Positions 43,191-52,827 of a stretch of DNA of 64,000 nt are shown one piece after another. The notes under the pieces were generated by a model. The model did not search any database. It was not told the origin of the DNA and saw only the letters and a program-made list of their open reading frames with translations. Both the position numbers and the translations under genes were made by a program. Origin of the DNA: Kordia sp039026955 (lineage in GTDB: Bacteria > Bacteroidota > Bacteroidia > Flavobacteriales > Flavobacteriaceae); the NCBI GenBank assembly GCA_039026955.1, contig JBCCLH010000003.1:1-64000 (forward strand), in the 5' to 3' direction. Positions within the stretch are counted from its first letter, which is position 1, and each line of letters starts with the position of its first letter.

Positions 43191-45731
43191 TTATTCTTGT
43201 GATTCTTGATCACTATCGTTGTTCATATCAACTGCCGTGCCATTTTCTGGAGTTTCAGTATTTTCAACGTCTTCCAATACATCTTCCTCCTCTTGCTCAT
43301 TGCGAACTTTAGCAACCGCAGCGATTGAATCTTTCCCTTTGATGTTGATTAGTTTCACTCCTTGCGTGGCTCTTCCCATCACACGTAAATCGGATACTGA
43401 CATACGAATGGCAATTCCTGATTTGTTGATGATCATTAAGCCGTCCTCATCATATACATTTTTAATGGCTACTAAATTACCAGTTTTTTCCGTAACTGAG
43501 ATAGTTTTAACACCTTTTCCACCACGATTCGTGATTCGGTAGTCCTCCAAACTAGATCGTTTTCCGTATCCGTTCTCAGAAACTACCAAAATATTACTCT
43601 CCATATCATTCACCGCAACCATTCCAACAACCTCATCGTGTTCGTCAGCTAAGGTAATACCACGAACTCCAGAAGCATTTCTTCCCATCGGACGTGTTTT
43701 TTCTTCTTCGAAACGAATGGCTTTTCCAGATTTTACTGCCAACATGACTTGACTGTTTCCTGTCGTCAACTTCGCTTCTAGCAACTCGTCACCTTCTTTA
43801 ATCGTAATCGCATTGATACCATTGGTACGCGGACGTGAATATTGCTCTAAAGGTGTTTTCTTCACTTGCCCTTTCTTCGTTGCCATAATTACATAATGAC
43901 TGTTGATGTATTCTTCGTCTTTCAGGTTTTGCGTACAGATAAACGCTTTTACTTTATCATCTTTCTCAATATTGATCAAGTTTTGAATCGCTCTACCTTT
44001 CGATGTTTTGCTTCCTTCTGGGATTTCGTAGACACGCATCCAGAAACATTTTCCTTTTTGTGTGAAGAATAACATGTATTGGTGATTCGTTCCGACGAAT
44101 AAATGCTCTAAGAAATCTTCATTTCGGGTTGCACTTCCTTTTTGTCCTACGCCACCTCTATTTTGCTTTTTGTATTCTGTCAACGATGTACGTTTGATGT
44201 ATCCTGCATGCGAAATCGTAATTACTACTTTCGAATCCGGAATTAAATCTTCAATGCTTACATCGCCACCAGCATATTCAATCAATGAACGTCTTTCGTC
44301 ACCATACTTGTCTTTGATGACTGCCAATTCGTCTTTGATGATTTGCATTCTTCTCGGCTTGTTTGCCAAGATATCTTTGTAATCTTCAATATTCTTCATG
44401 ATTTCGTCATACTCCGCACGCAATTTATCTTGCTCCAGACCTGTCAACTGACGTAATCGCATTTCAACAATTGCCTTCGCTTGAATCTCTGTCAATTCAA
44501 AACGCTTGATCAAATTGTTACGCGCATCTTCTGCATTTTGCGAACCACGAATAATCGCAATTACCTCATCAATATTATCAGAAGCAATAATCAATCCTTC
44601 TAAAATATGTGCACGCTCTTCTGCTTTTCGTAATTCGTATTGCGTTCTGCGCGTTACTACTTCATGTCTGTGTTCAACGAAATAGTGAATTAAATCCTTT
44701 AAGTTTAATAACTGCGGACGACCATTCACAAGTGCAATATTATTCACACTAAATGAAGATTGAAGCGCCGTGTATTTGTATAATTTATTCAAAACGATAT
44801 TCGGAATCGCTTCACGTTTCAATACATATACAATACGCATTCCTTTTCGGTCCGATTCGTCACGAATAGAAGAAATTCCATCAATCTTTTTATCGTTGAT
44901 CATATCCGCCGTTTTCTTAATCATATCTGCCTTATTGACTTGATATGGAATTTCCGAAACGATTATACATTCTCTTCCTTGTACTTCTTCAATCATAGCT
45001 TTTCCACGCATGACAACACGTCCACGTCCGGTCTTAAACGCTTCGCGAACACCGTCATATCCATAGATGATTCCACCCGTTGGAAAGTCAGGTGCTTTCA
45101 CATGCTGGATTAATTCATCAATTTCAATGTCATTATTATCAATGTACGCGTGAATTCCGTCTACAACTTCTGACAAGTTGTGTGGCGGCATATTCGTTGC
45201 CATACCTACGGCAATACCAGAAGCACCATTAATCAATAAGCCTGGAACTCGTGTAGGCAATACAGTTGGTTCCTTTAAGGTATCGTCAAAATTTAGGGAA
45301 TGATCTACAGTATCTTTGTCAATATCTGCCAACATGTCGTCAGATATTTTACGCATTCTTGCTTCTGTATAACGCATTGCTGCAGGACTATCTCCATCAA
45401 CTGAACCGAAGTTTCCTTGTCCGTCGACCAACATATAGCGCAAACTCCATTCTTGCGCCATACGCACCATTGCGTCGTATACGGACGTATCGCCGTGTGG
45501 GTGATACTTTCCAAGGACTTCTCCTACGATTCTTGCAGATTTTTTGTGAGCTGAACTTGATCTAACTCCGAGTTCGTGCATTCCGAACAAAACTCTACGG
45601 TGAACGGGTTTCATTCCATCTCTAACATCTGGAAGCGCACGTGACACAATGACTGACATCGAATAATCGATGTAAGCAGACTTCATCTCATCTTCAATAT
45701 TAATGGGGATTAATTTTTCTCCTTCTGCCAT
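43191..45731 (-). CDS. gyrA: DNA gyrase subunit A
   Basis: Catalytic subunit of gyrase that cuts and rejoins DNA during negative supercoiling. The winged-helix part contains KYHPHGDTSVYDAMVRMAQ and the catalytic Tyr121 in AAMRYTEARM. The C-terminal pinwheel includes the GyrA box (ITNRGGKGVKT) that separates GyrA from ParC. The tail is acidic (EEEDVLEDVENTE), a feature known to modulate supercoiling. The position equivalent to E. coli Ser83 is Thr82; Asp86 is retained. The 846-aa length is normal. Confidence 0.98.
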   Translation of the reverse strand: MAEGEKLIPINIEDEMKSAYIDYSMSVIVSRALPDVRDGMKPVHRRVLFGMHELGVRSSSAHKKSARIVGEVLGKYHPHGDTSVYDAMVRMAQEWSLRYMLVDGQGNFGSVDGDSPAAMRYTEARMRKISDDMLADIDKDTVDHSLNFDDTLKEPTVLPTRVPGLLINGASGIAVGMATNMPPHNLSEVVDGIHAYIDNNDIEIDELIQHVKAPDFPTGGIIYGYDGVREAFKTGRGRVVMRGKAMIEEVQGRECIIVSEIPYQVNKADMIKKTADMINDKKIDGISSIRDESDRKGMRIVYVLKREAIPNIVLNKLYKYTALQSSFSVNNIALVNGRPQLLNLKDLIHYFVEHRHEVVTRRTQYELRKAEERAHILEGLIIASDNIDEVIAIIRGSQNAEDARNNLIKRFELTEIQAKAIVEMRLRQLTGLEQDKLRAEYDEIMKNIEDYKDILANKPRRMQIIKDELAVIKDKYGDERRSLIEYAGGDVSIEDLIPDSKVVITISHAGYIKRTSLTEYKKQNRGGVGQKGSATRNEDFLEHLFVGTNHQYMLFFTQKGKCFWMRVYEIPEGSKTSKGRAIQNLINIEKDDKVKAFICTQNLKDEEYINSHYVIMATKKGQVKKTPLEQYSRPRTNGINAITIKEGDELLEAKLTTGNSQVMLAVKSGKAIRFEEEKTRPMGRNASGVRGITLADEHDEVVGMVAVNDMESNILVVSENGYGKRSSLEDYRITNRGGKGVKTISVTEKTGNLVAIKNVYDEDGLMIINKSGIAIRMSVSDLRVMGRATQGVKLINIKGKDSIAAVAKVRNEQEEEDVLEDVENTETPENGTAVDMNNDSDQESQE

Positions 45732-45989
45732 GTATTTAAAATTTTAATATTTCGTGTTTTACAAATCGGGTCAATATACAACATTTACTAGTATTCAGCG
45801 AGGATTTTACATGTCATTTTAACGTTTTTTTATTAACAATTTTTGATAAGTTTTTTACATTATTCCGTCATATTCTTTGAATTGAATATTTTTTTTCTTG
45901 AATTGTGACAAATATGCTGACATAGCGGAACAATTTTTGTATTATTCAGTTTGAAGTATTAATTTTAATGTCGAAAGGAAATAAGATAT

Positions 45990-48545
45990 ATGGATGATAA
46001 TTTCTCCCCAAGAGTAAAGGATGTAATAGCCTACAGCAAGGAAGAAGCACTGCGTCTTGGCCATGATTTCATTGGTACAGAACATTTAATGCTTGGACTC
46101 CTTAGAGACGGAAGCGGCAAAGCTATCAACATTTTGAACGCATTGGATGTCGATTTGACACATTTGCGCCGAAAAGTTGAGATCTTAAGTCCCGCAAATC
46201 CGAATGTGGCAGTTGCGCCAAATGAAAAGCGCAATTTACATCTCACAAGACAAGCCGAAAGAGCACTCAAAACCACTTTTTTAGAAGCGAAACTTTTTCA
46301 AAGTTCTTCTATTAATACTGCACATTTATTGTTGTGCATTTTACGAAACGAAAACGATCCCACGACGAAACTTTTAAATAAGTTGAAAGTGGATTACGAT
46401 AATGTTAAAGAGCAATTTAAGTATATGATAACAAATGACGATGATTACATAGACACGCCTCGTTCAGAATCATTCTCTGACGATAGCAGTGGATCACAAG
46501 AATCTTCAAAAGAAAATCCATTTGGTTCTTCAAACTCAGGTGGAAAAGTAAATAAAAAGTCAAAAACGCCTGTACTCGATAATTTCGGAAGAGATTTGAC
46601 AGCACTAGCAGAAGAAGGAAAATTAGATCCTGTTGTTGGACGTGAAAAAGAAATTGAACGCGTTTCCCAAATTTTAAGTAGACGTAAAAAGAACAACCCA
46701 ATTTTAATTGGTGAACCTGGTGTGGGTAAATCTGCCATCGCGGAAGGTTTGGCAAATAGAATTATAAAGCGTAAAGTATCGCGCATTCTTTTTAATAAAA
46801 GAGTTGTTACGTTAGACCTAGCAAGCTTAGTCGCTGGAACGAAATACAGAGGTCAGTTCGAAGAGCGTATGAAAGCCGTGATGAACGAACTGGAAAAGAA
46901 TGACGACATTATTCTTTTTATTGATGAAATTCACACGATTGTTGGTGCCGGTGGCGCTACGGGAAGTTTAGACGCTTCAAACATGTTTAAACCAGCGTTG
47001 GCCAGAGGAGAAATCCAATGTATTGGTGCCACGACTTTAGACGAATACAGACAGTATATTGAAAAAGATGGTGCGTTAGAAAGACGTTTCCAAAAAGTAG
47101 TCGTACAACCTACCACTGTGGAAGAAACAATCGAGATTCTAGAGAACATCAAAGACAAATACGAAGAACATCACAATGTAAGTTATACTGACGATGCCAT
47201 CAAAGCATGTGTGACGTTGACAAACAGATACATGACAGACCGTTTCCTTCCAGACAAAGCAATTGATGCGTTGGACGAAGCAGGATCAAGAGTTCACATT
47301 ACCAATATTGATGTACCAAAGCAAATCTTGGACTTGGAACGTCAATTGGAAGAAGTACGTGAATTGAAAAATTCTGTCGTGAAAAAGCAGAAATACGAAG
47401 AAGCTGCCAAATTGAGAGACGACGAAAAACGTTTGGAAAAAGAATTGGCAATTTCACAAGAAAAATGGGAAGAAGAATCCAAACAACACAGAGAAACGGT
47501 TGACGAAGACAATGTGGCAGATGTAGTTTCGATGATGACTGGAATTCCTGTGAACAGAATTGCACAAACGGAAAGTAATAAACTAGCACAACTTCCTGAT
47601 TTGATCAAAGGCAAAGTAATTGGTCAAGACGAAGCCGTTGGAAAGGTAGTAAAAGCCATTCAGCGTAACCGTGCTGGATTGAAAGATCCAAATAAGCCAA
47701 TCGGTTCATTTATCTTTTTAGGGCAAACAGGAGTCGGGAAAACGCAGTTAGCGAAGGTGTTAGCGCGTGAGTTATTTGATTCAGAAGAAGCCTTGATCCG
47801 AATTGACATGAGTGAATACATGGAGAAATTCGCCATTTCTCGCTTGGTTGGAGCGCCTCCAGGATATGTTGGATATGAAGAAGGTGGACAGTTGACGGAG
47901 AAAGTTCGTAGAAAGCCATACGCAGTCGTTTTATTAGACGAAGTTGAAAAAGCGCATCCAGATGTATTCAATATGTTATTACAGGTATTGGACGACGGAT
48001 ATTTGACGGATAGTTTAGGAAGAAAGATTGACTTTAGAAATACAATCATCATTATGACTTCTAATATCGGAGCGCGTAAGTTGAAAGATTTTGGTTCTGG
48101 AGTTGGTTTTGGTACCAATGCTAAGAAAACACAAGCAGACGAATATGCAAAAGGTGTCATTGAAAATGCACTGAAAAAAGCATTTGCGCCTGAATTCTTA
48201 AACAGAATTGACGATGTTGTGATCTTTAACACGCTTGAGCGCGAAGATATCCACAAAATCATCGATATCGAAATCGCGAAGTTGTATTCAAGAATCAAAG
48301 GTTTAGGATACGATTTATTATTGAGCGACAAAGCCAAAGATTATATTGCCGACAAAGGTTTCGATAAGCAATACGGAGCAAGACCGTTGAAAAGAGCAAT
48401 TCAAAAATATATTGAAGATGCACTTGCAGAAGAGATCATTACGGCGAAAATTCATGAAGGTGACAAAATCTTTATGGACTTAGATGAAGACAATGACGAG
48501 TTGACGATTAAGATTGAAAAAGCCGAAAAGCCAGCGGAATCTTAA
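45990..48545 (+). CDS. clpC: ATP-dependent Clp protease ATPase subunit ClpC
   Basis: Hsp100 unfoldase that feeds substrates to ClpP. The Clp N-domain repeats (about 1-145) are followed by a Ser/Asp-rich linker, AAA+ module 1 with GEPGVGKSA and FIDEIHTIVGAGG, and the UVR motif at about 460-495 (KKQKYEEAAKLRDDEKRLEKE), which distinguishes ClpC from ClpB. AAA+ module 2 has GQTGVGKTQLAK and ends in the D2 domain (PEFLNRIDDVVIF, GARPLKRAIQKYIED). The 851 aa match the family. It is divergent from gyrA across 258 bp. Confidence 0.97.
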   Translation: MDDNFSPRVKDVIAYSKEEALRLGHDFIGTEHLMLGLLRDGSGKAINILNALDVDLTHLRRKVEILSPANPNVAVAPNEKRNLHLTRQAERALKTTFLEAKLFQSSSINTAHLLLCILRNENDPTTKLLNKLKVDYDNVKEQFKYMITNDDDYIDTPRSESFSDDSSGSQESSKENPFGSSNSGGKVNKKSKTPVLDNFGRDLTALAEEGKLDPVVGREKEIERVSQILSRRKKNNPILIGEPGVGKSAIAEGLANRIIKRKVSRILFNKRVVTLDLASLVAGTKYRGQFEERMKAVMNELEKNDDIILFIDEIHTIVGAGGATGSLDASNMFKPALARGEIQCIGATTLDEYRQYIEKDGALERRFQKVVVQPTTVEETIEILENIKDKYEEHHNVSYTDDAIKACVTLTNRYMTDRFLPDKAIDALDEAGSRVHITNIDVPKQILDLERQLEEVRELKNSVVKKQKYEEAAKLRDDEKRLEKELAISQEKWEEESKQHRETVDEDNVADVVSMMTGIPVNRIAQTESNKLAQLPDLIKGKVIGQDEAVGKVVKAIQRNRAGLKDPNKPIGSFIFLGQTGVGKTQLAKVLARELFDSEEALIRIDMSEYMEKFAISRLVGAPPGYVGYEEGGQLTEKVRRKPYAVVLLDEVEKAHPDVFNMLLQVLDDGYLTDSLGRKIDFRNTIIIMTSNIGARKLKDFGSGVGFGTNAKKTQADEYAKGVIENALKKAFAPEFLNRIDDVVIFNTLEREDIHKIIDIEIAKLYSRIKGLGYDLLLSDKAKDYIADKGFDKQYGARPLKRAIQKYIEDALAEEIITAKIHEGDKIFMDLDEDNDELTIKIEKAEKPAES

Positions 48546-48569
48546 TCAATTCACACTCAAACACATATC

Positions 48570-48609
48570 AAAATCCTGCTTTCCAAAAAAGCAGGATTTT
48601 CCTTTTTTT
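48570..48609 (+). terminator. Terminator after clpC
   Basis: AAAATCCTGCTT (48570-48581) pairs perfectly with AAGCAGGATTTT (48589-48600), followed by CCTTTTTTT. Confidence 0.9.
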
Positions 48610-48734
48610 ACCTGTTTTCGTGTCTTTTACAGATAAAAAATGTCGTTTATCTAAAAAAATACTATTCACGCATAATAAATTCTCATTACTTTTGCGCTTT
48701 TTTAATTTCGCATCGAAATAATACTACTACCTAC

Positions 48735-49133
48735 ATGAATATTATTGGAAAACAGTTAAAAGACATATACACTTTCAAGGATGGAAAGTTGTATTTATAT
48801 AATGATTTGATCGTTGGAGAAATAAATCAAGGCGTACATGTTTCGTGTGAAACCTTACTCTCATTCTTTGAATTTTTCCATGAAAACTACAAAGTTCCTT
48901 TTGGGTATCTTTCTTACAGAAAAAACTCCTACTCTATTGATCCACAAGTATATAAAATGCTTCCGGAGAACAATTTGTTAAAAGGAATTGCCGTAGTATC
49001 TGACTTAAAGTTCTCTACGCTGAACGCGTATGTTGAAAAAAGTTTTTATAAAGGACGTTACGAATTATTCACTACAATTGAAGCTGCCGTACATTGGTTA
49101 GATACGATTGTTCCTTTAGAAATAAAGAAGTAA
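48735..49133 (+). CDS. Small conserved protein, paralogue of 49444-49836 (STAS/SpoIIAA-like guess)
   Basis: Cytoplasmic protein of 132 aa without signal peptide. It shares with the gene at 49444 a core around YRKNSYSIDPQVYK, followed by LKGIAVVSD, and a C-terminal part like FYKGRYELFTTIEAAVHWLD. The succession of strands and helices recalls the SpoIIAA/STAS-like family common in flavobacteria, but I cannot confirm this. No catalytic residues are evident. Confidence 0.7.
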   Translation: MNIIGKQLKDIYTFKDGKLYLYNDLIVGEINQGVHVSCETLLSFFEFFHENYKVPFGYLSYRKNSYSIDPQVYKMLPENNLLKGIAVVSDLKFSTLNAYVEKSFYKGRYELFTTIEAAVHWLDTIVPLEIKK

Positions 49134-49179
49134 TTACTTAAGATAATTCACCACATAAAAACGTTACAATTACCATTTT

Positions 49180-49342
49180 ATACCAAATCTACTGTAAAAT
49201 GCGACTTTAGAAACGAAGTTGCTTTGGTAATGTAGGACGCCGTGAATTCTTTGCATAGCCGTAGCTACGGAAAGAATTCGCAAGAAACTAAACTGCCAAA
49301 TGAACGAGTTTATATGTTGCATCTTACAGTAAATTTAGTATT
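49180..49342. repeat. 162-bp structured repeat, copy 2
   Basis: The core matches copy 1 at 41578-41739 closely. The terminal arms differ in sequence but still pair: ACTGTAA here pairs with TTACAGT, whereas copy 1 has ACTATAA with TTATAGT. An inner hairpin GAATTCTTT with AAAGAATTC is perfect in this copy. It fills the gap between the two paralogous genes. Confidence 0.8.
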
Positions 49343-49443
49343 ATTAACAAGAAAAAAGAGTAGAACTTTCTATTTTTGCGCAGTTTATCTATTTTTTTAG
49401 AAAGTCGTTATTAAAAATACTATCTTTAATAAAACTCCTACCA

Positions 49444-49836
49444 GTGCAAATAGCAAACGAAAATAACAACTCTTATATTAAGAAATATACTTTACAAGTC
49501 GGTGAAGTAGAAATTTATCATAATTACATGTTGGCGGTCATCAATGAAGGTGTAACCATGAATATTGATACTGCAAGCGAAGTCATACTTATTGCAAACA
49601 AACACTTTTCAGCAACACCTTTTGTATACATTACCGTTCGCAAAAATTCATATTCCGTCGATCCGATGGTATATTTAAAGGTGATTGAAATAGAAACACT
49701 TAAAGCCATTGCAATTGTTTCTGATAAGTTTATCGACAATCATAATGTGAAGATTGAAAAACACTTTTTCAACAAACCGATGCAAATTTTCAAAACGCAG
49801 GAAGAAGCGATTTCTTGGACAAACTCGCTTATATAA
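49444..49836 (+). CDS. Small conserved protein, paralogue of 48735-49133
   Basis: The product is 130 aa and starts with GTG at 49444; no ATG is found near. The motif VRKNSYSVDPMVYLKV and LKAIAIVSD align with the upstream paralogue, as does the end NKPMQIFKTQEEAISW. The two genes stand in tandem, 310 bp apart, separated by a copy of the structured repeat. Function unknown. Confidence 0.7.
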   Translation: MQIANENNNSYIKKYTLQVGEVEIYHNYMLAVINEGVTMNIDTASEVILIANKHFSATPFVYITVRKNSYSVDPMVYLKVIEIETLKAIAIVSDKFIDNHNVKIEKHFFNKPMQIFKTQEEAISWTNSLI

Positions 49837-49847
49837 TCTTTTGTAGA

Positions 49848-51353
49848 TTAATGAAACAACACATCATTTTCAATAGCAGTATGCTGTAAAAATGACAAGG
49901 TGTCGCGAATAGCGATGTGCAATTCTCTGTCTTCATCTACAAAAGGAACGTCCGCACGATACAATTGTAAAAATGATTCAATAAATTCAGAACTCTTCAA
50001 AGGCGCTCTAAACACCAAGGCTTGCGAAGCGTTTAACAACTCAATTGCCAACACATGTTCTACATTATCCACGACTTTTAAAGCTTTGGTTGCCGAATTC
50101 GCTCCCATACTCACATGATCTTCCTGTCCGTTTGAAGACACAATGGAATCCACACTCGCAGGTGTTGCATATTGCTTATTTTGACTCACGATACTTGCTG
50201 CAGTATACTGCGGAATCATAAATCCAGAGTTCAATCCAGGATCGTTGACTAAGAATGCTGGTAAATCTCGCAATCCAGAAACCAATTGAAAGGTTCTGCG
50301 TTCCGAGATATTTCCTAATTCGGCGATGGCAATCGCTAAATAATCCAATGCCAATGCCAACGGTTGTCCGTGAAAATTTCCACCAGAAATAATCTCATCT
50401 TCCGCGATAAAAATATTGGGATTGTCTGTGACCGAATTGATTTCGGTTTCAAACGTTTTTCGAATAAACTCCAACGTATCTTTCGTAGCGCCATGTACTT
50501 GCGGCACACATCGAAACGAATACGGATCTTGCACATGTTTCTTTTCTTGGGAAATCAATTCGCTGCCTTCCACAAACTCTCGGATACGTTTGGCAGTATG
50601 TAACTGTCCGTTGTGCGGACGAATGATATGAATTAAATCGTAAAAAGGTTCAATTCTACCATCAAAAGCTTCTAAAGAAATTGCGGCGAAAAAATCAGCA
50701 AAATAGGATAATTTATACGACTTTACCAAAGCATACACACCATAAGCACTCATAAACTGTGTTCCGTTCAACAATGCCAATCCTTCTTTGGCTTTCAGTT
50801 GAATCGGTTGCCAATCGAACTCGGCTAACACTTCTGCTGCAGCGACCTCTTCTCCTTTATAATATACCGTTCCTTTTCCTAACAACGGCAACGCCAAATG
50901 TGCCAACGGCGCCAAATCGCCTGAGGCGCCTAAGGAACCTTGTTCATAAATTACTGGCAAAATATCGTGATTGTAAAAATCAATCAAGCGTTGTACGGTT
51001 TGTAGTTGCACACCTGAATGTCCATAACTCAACGATTGTACTTTGAGCAACAGCATTAATTTGACAATTTCTTCTGGGACACGATCACCTGTGCCACATG
51101 CGTGAGACATCACCAAATTCTCTTGCAATTTTGACAAATGTTCATCTGAAATTTTTACATTATACAACGAGCCAAATCCTGTATTAATACCGTAAATAGG
51201 CGCTTTCTGATCTTGCAGTCGTTTCTCCAAATATTCGCGACAAGCCGTAATTTTAGTCATTGCTTCTGTAGACAATTCTAAAGCTGCATCGGCGTGCAGA
51301 ATATCTTGAATAATGGAAATATCTAGAAATTTAGAACTTATTTGGTGTATCAT
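49848..51353 (-). CDS. hutH: Histidine ammonia-lyase
   Basis: Cytoplasmic enzyme that deaminates histidine to urocanate, the first step of histidine breakdown. The MIO prosthetic group forms from Ala143-Ser144-Gly145 in GSLGASGDLAPLAHL. The Tyr in APIYGINTGFGSL is conserved. The substrate-selectivity pair Ser83-His84 (MSHACG) fits histidine rather than tyrosine or phenylalanine lyases. The length of 501 aa is normal. No other hut genes are next to it, so the rest of the pathway must lie elsewhere. Confidence 0.93.
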   Translation of the reverse strand: MIHQISSKFLDISIIQDILHADAALELSTEAMTKITACREYLEKRLQDQKAPIYGINTGFGSLYNVKISDEHLSKLQENLVMSHACGTGDRVPEEIVKLMLLLKVQSLSYGHSGVQLQTVQRLIDFYNHDILPVIYEQGSLGASGDLAPLAHLALPLLGKGTVYYKGEEVAAAEVLAEFDWQPIQLKAKEGLALLNGTQFMSAYGVYALVKSYKLSYFADFFAAISLEAFDGRIEPFYDLIHIIRPHNGQLHTAKRIREFVEGSELISQEKKHVQDPYSFRCVPQVHGATKDTLEFIRKTFETEINSVTDNPNIFIAEDEIISGGNFHGQPLALALDYLAIAIAELGNISERRTFQLVSGLRDLPAFLVNDPGLNSGFMIPQYTAASIVSQNKQYATPASVDSIVSSNGQEDHVSMGANSATKALKVVDNVEHVLAIELLNASQALVFRAPLKSSEFIESFLQLYRADVPFVDEDRELHIAIRDTLSFLQHTAIENDVLFH

Positions 51354-51425
51354 GTTGGTGTAATCAAATTATCTATCAAAAGTCAAAATTCAAACTGTAT
51401 TAACCAAATAATTGTTAATAATTTA

Positions 51426-51454
51426 TTGATTCAATAAAGAATCTATTACATTTG
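51426..51454 (+). promoter_or_regulatory. Promoter of the tandem TlpA-like genes
   Basis: TTG (51426-51428), an 18-bp spacer and TACATTTG (51447-51454) match the Bacteroidota consensus. It lies 20 bp before the ATG at 51475. Confidence 0.7.
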
Positions 51455-51474
51455 AGAAAACAAACTTTCAAAAA

Positions 51475-52815
51475 ATGAGAAAATTATTGCTGATAGTTGC
51501 AGGACTTGCTATCATTTCTTGCGCAAACGAACCAAAAATAGATTATGCAATTGTATCTGGTAAGATTGAAAATCCTGCCGGAAAAAAAATTATGATTTTC
51601 AATGACAATTTCAAAAAAGAAATTTCATTACAAGACGATGGTACTTTTTTAGATACCTTAAAATTAGATAGCGGTTATTTTACCTTTGATCACGGTCGTG
51701 AAAATACCAAAATGTATATTCAGCCTGGCAACGATGTAAAAATCACGCTGGACACCAAACAATTTGACGAAACGTTAAAGTATGAAGGAGCTGGCGCTGG
51801 AAATAATAACTATCTAGCTGCTAAATTTTTAGAAAGTGAAAAAAATAATTTTCAAAAAATGTATGTAGATGAAGAAGACGCATTTTTAAAAAATATTGGC
51901 GATATCAAAAACAAAGCGTTGGAAGCATTGAATAATGCAAAAGAAGTAAGCGCTGAATTTGCTGCTTTAGAAAAAGAAGGGATCGAGTTTGAATACTTGG
52001 CAAACTTAGCAAGATATCCTTCCTACCATCCGTATTTTGCAAAAAAACCAGACTACAAAGCTTCAAAAGATTTACTAAAGCCATTAGAGAGTGTAGATTT
52101 TGACAACGAAGAAGATTTTAAAAACTTTGATGCGTACCAACAAATTACGTCACAACATTATTTAGGAAAATTCTATGTGGATTCTACAAAAGCAGACGCG
52201 ATACAAATGATCAAAGGATTAAAATCGCAAAACATTAAGAATAGCTTATCAGAAGAATTAGCGTATGCAATTTCTCCTTCAGGAAAAGACAGCGAGATGA
52301 TTTTTAATACAATCAAAGAGATTTCAGATGATGAAAAATTTATAGAAGAAGTCTCTAAAAAATACAAAAAACTTCAAAATTTAGTTGCCGGAAAAGAGTC
52401 ACCTAGATTTGATTATGAAAATTATGCAGGAGGAAATACGACGCTAGCAGATTTAAAAGGAAAGTATGTGTACATTGATGTGTGGGCAACATGGTGTGGA
52501 CCTTGTCTTGGGGAAATTCCTTCGCTAAAGAAAGTAGAAAAAGAATACCACGATAAAAATATCCACTTCGTTTCAATCTCTATTGATACCAAACCTGCAT
52601 ACGATAAATGGAGAGATATGATTAAAAACAAAGAATTGGGCGGTATTCAATTAATGGCTGACAATGCGTGGCAGTCTAAATTTGTGACTGATTATGCGAT
52701 TGAAGGAATTCCACGTTTTATCCTCATTGGTCCTGATGGTAAAATTGTCAATGCTGATGCACCAAGACCTTCCAATCCGAAATTGATCGAATTATTTAAT
52801 GAATTGAACATATAA
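51475..52815 (+). CDS. TlpA-like thioredoxin-fold lipoprotein 1
   Basis: Lipoprotein of 446 aa (lipobox AIISC, Cys16). An N-terminal beta-rich domain of DUF4369 type (about 25-115, VSGKIENPAGKKIMIFND) is followed by a helical middle region and a TlpA/AhpC-type thioredoxin domain (about 300-446). The redox pair Cys341-Cys344 lies in WATWCGPCLGEIPSLKKVE, and the cis-Pro is in EGIPRFILIGPDG. It probably reduces disulfides in the periplasm or at the membrane. The gene is followed after 12 bp by a paralogue. Confidence 0.92.
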   Translation: MRKLLLIVAGLAIISCANEPKIDYAIVSGKIENPAGKKIMIFNDNFKKEISLQDDGTFLDTLKLDSGYFTFDHGRENTKMYIQPGNDVKITLDTKQFDETLKYEGAGAGNNNYLAAKFLESEKNNFQKMYVDEEDAFLKNIGDIKNKALEALNNAKEVSAEFAALEKEGIEFEYLANLARYPSYHPYFAKKPDYKASKDLLKPLESVDFDNEEDFKNFDAYQQITSQHYLGKFYVDSTKADAIQMIKGLKSQNIKNSLSEELAYAISPSGKDSEMIFNTIKEISDDEKFIEEVSKKYKKLQNLVAGKESPRFDYENYAGGNTTLADLKGKYVYIDVWATWCGPCLGEIPSLKKVEKEYHDKNIHFVSISIDTKPAYDKWRDMIKNKELGGIQLMADNAWQSKFVTDYAIEGIPRFILIGPDGKIVNADAPRPSNPKLIELFNELNI

Positions 52816-52827
52816 AACCTGATACAA

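Noticed and set aside
43191..45731. GyrA Thr82 as a quinolone-resistance mutation
   Set aside because: The position equals Ser83 of E. coli, but Thr may be the wild type in this lineage, and Asp86 is unchanged. Sequence alone does not support resistance.
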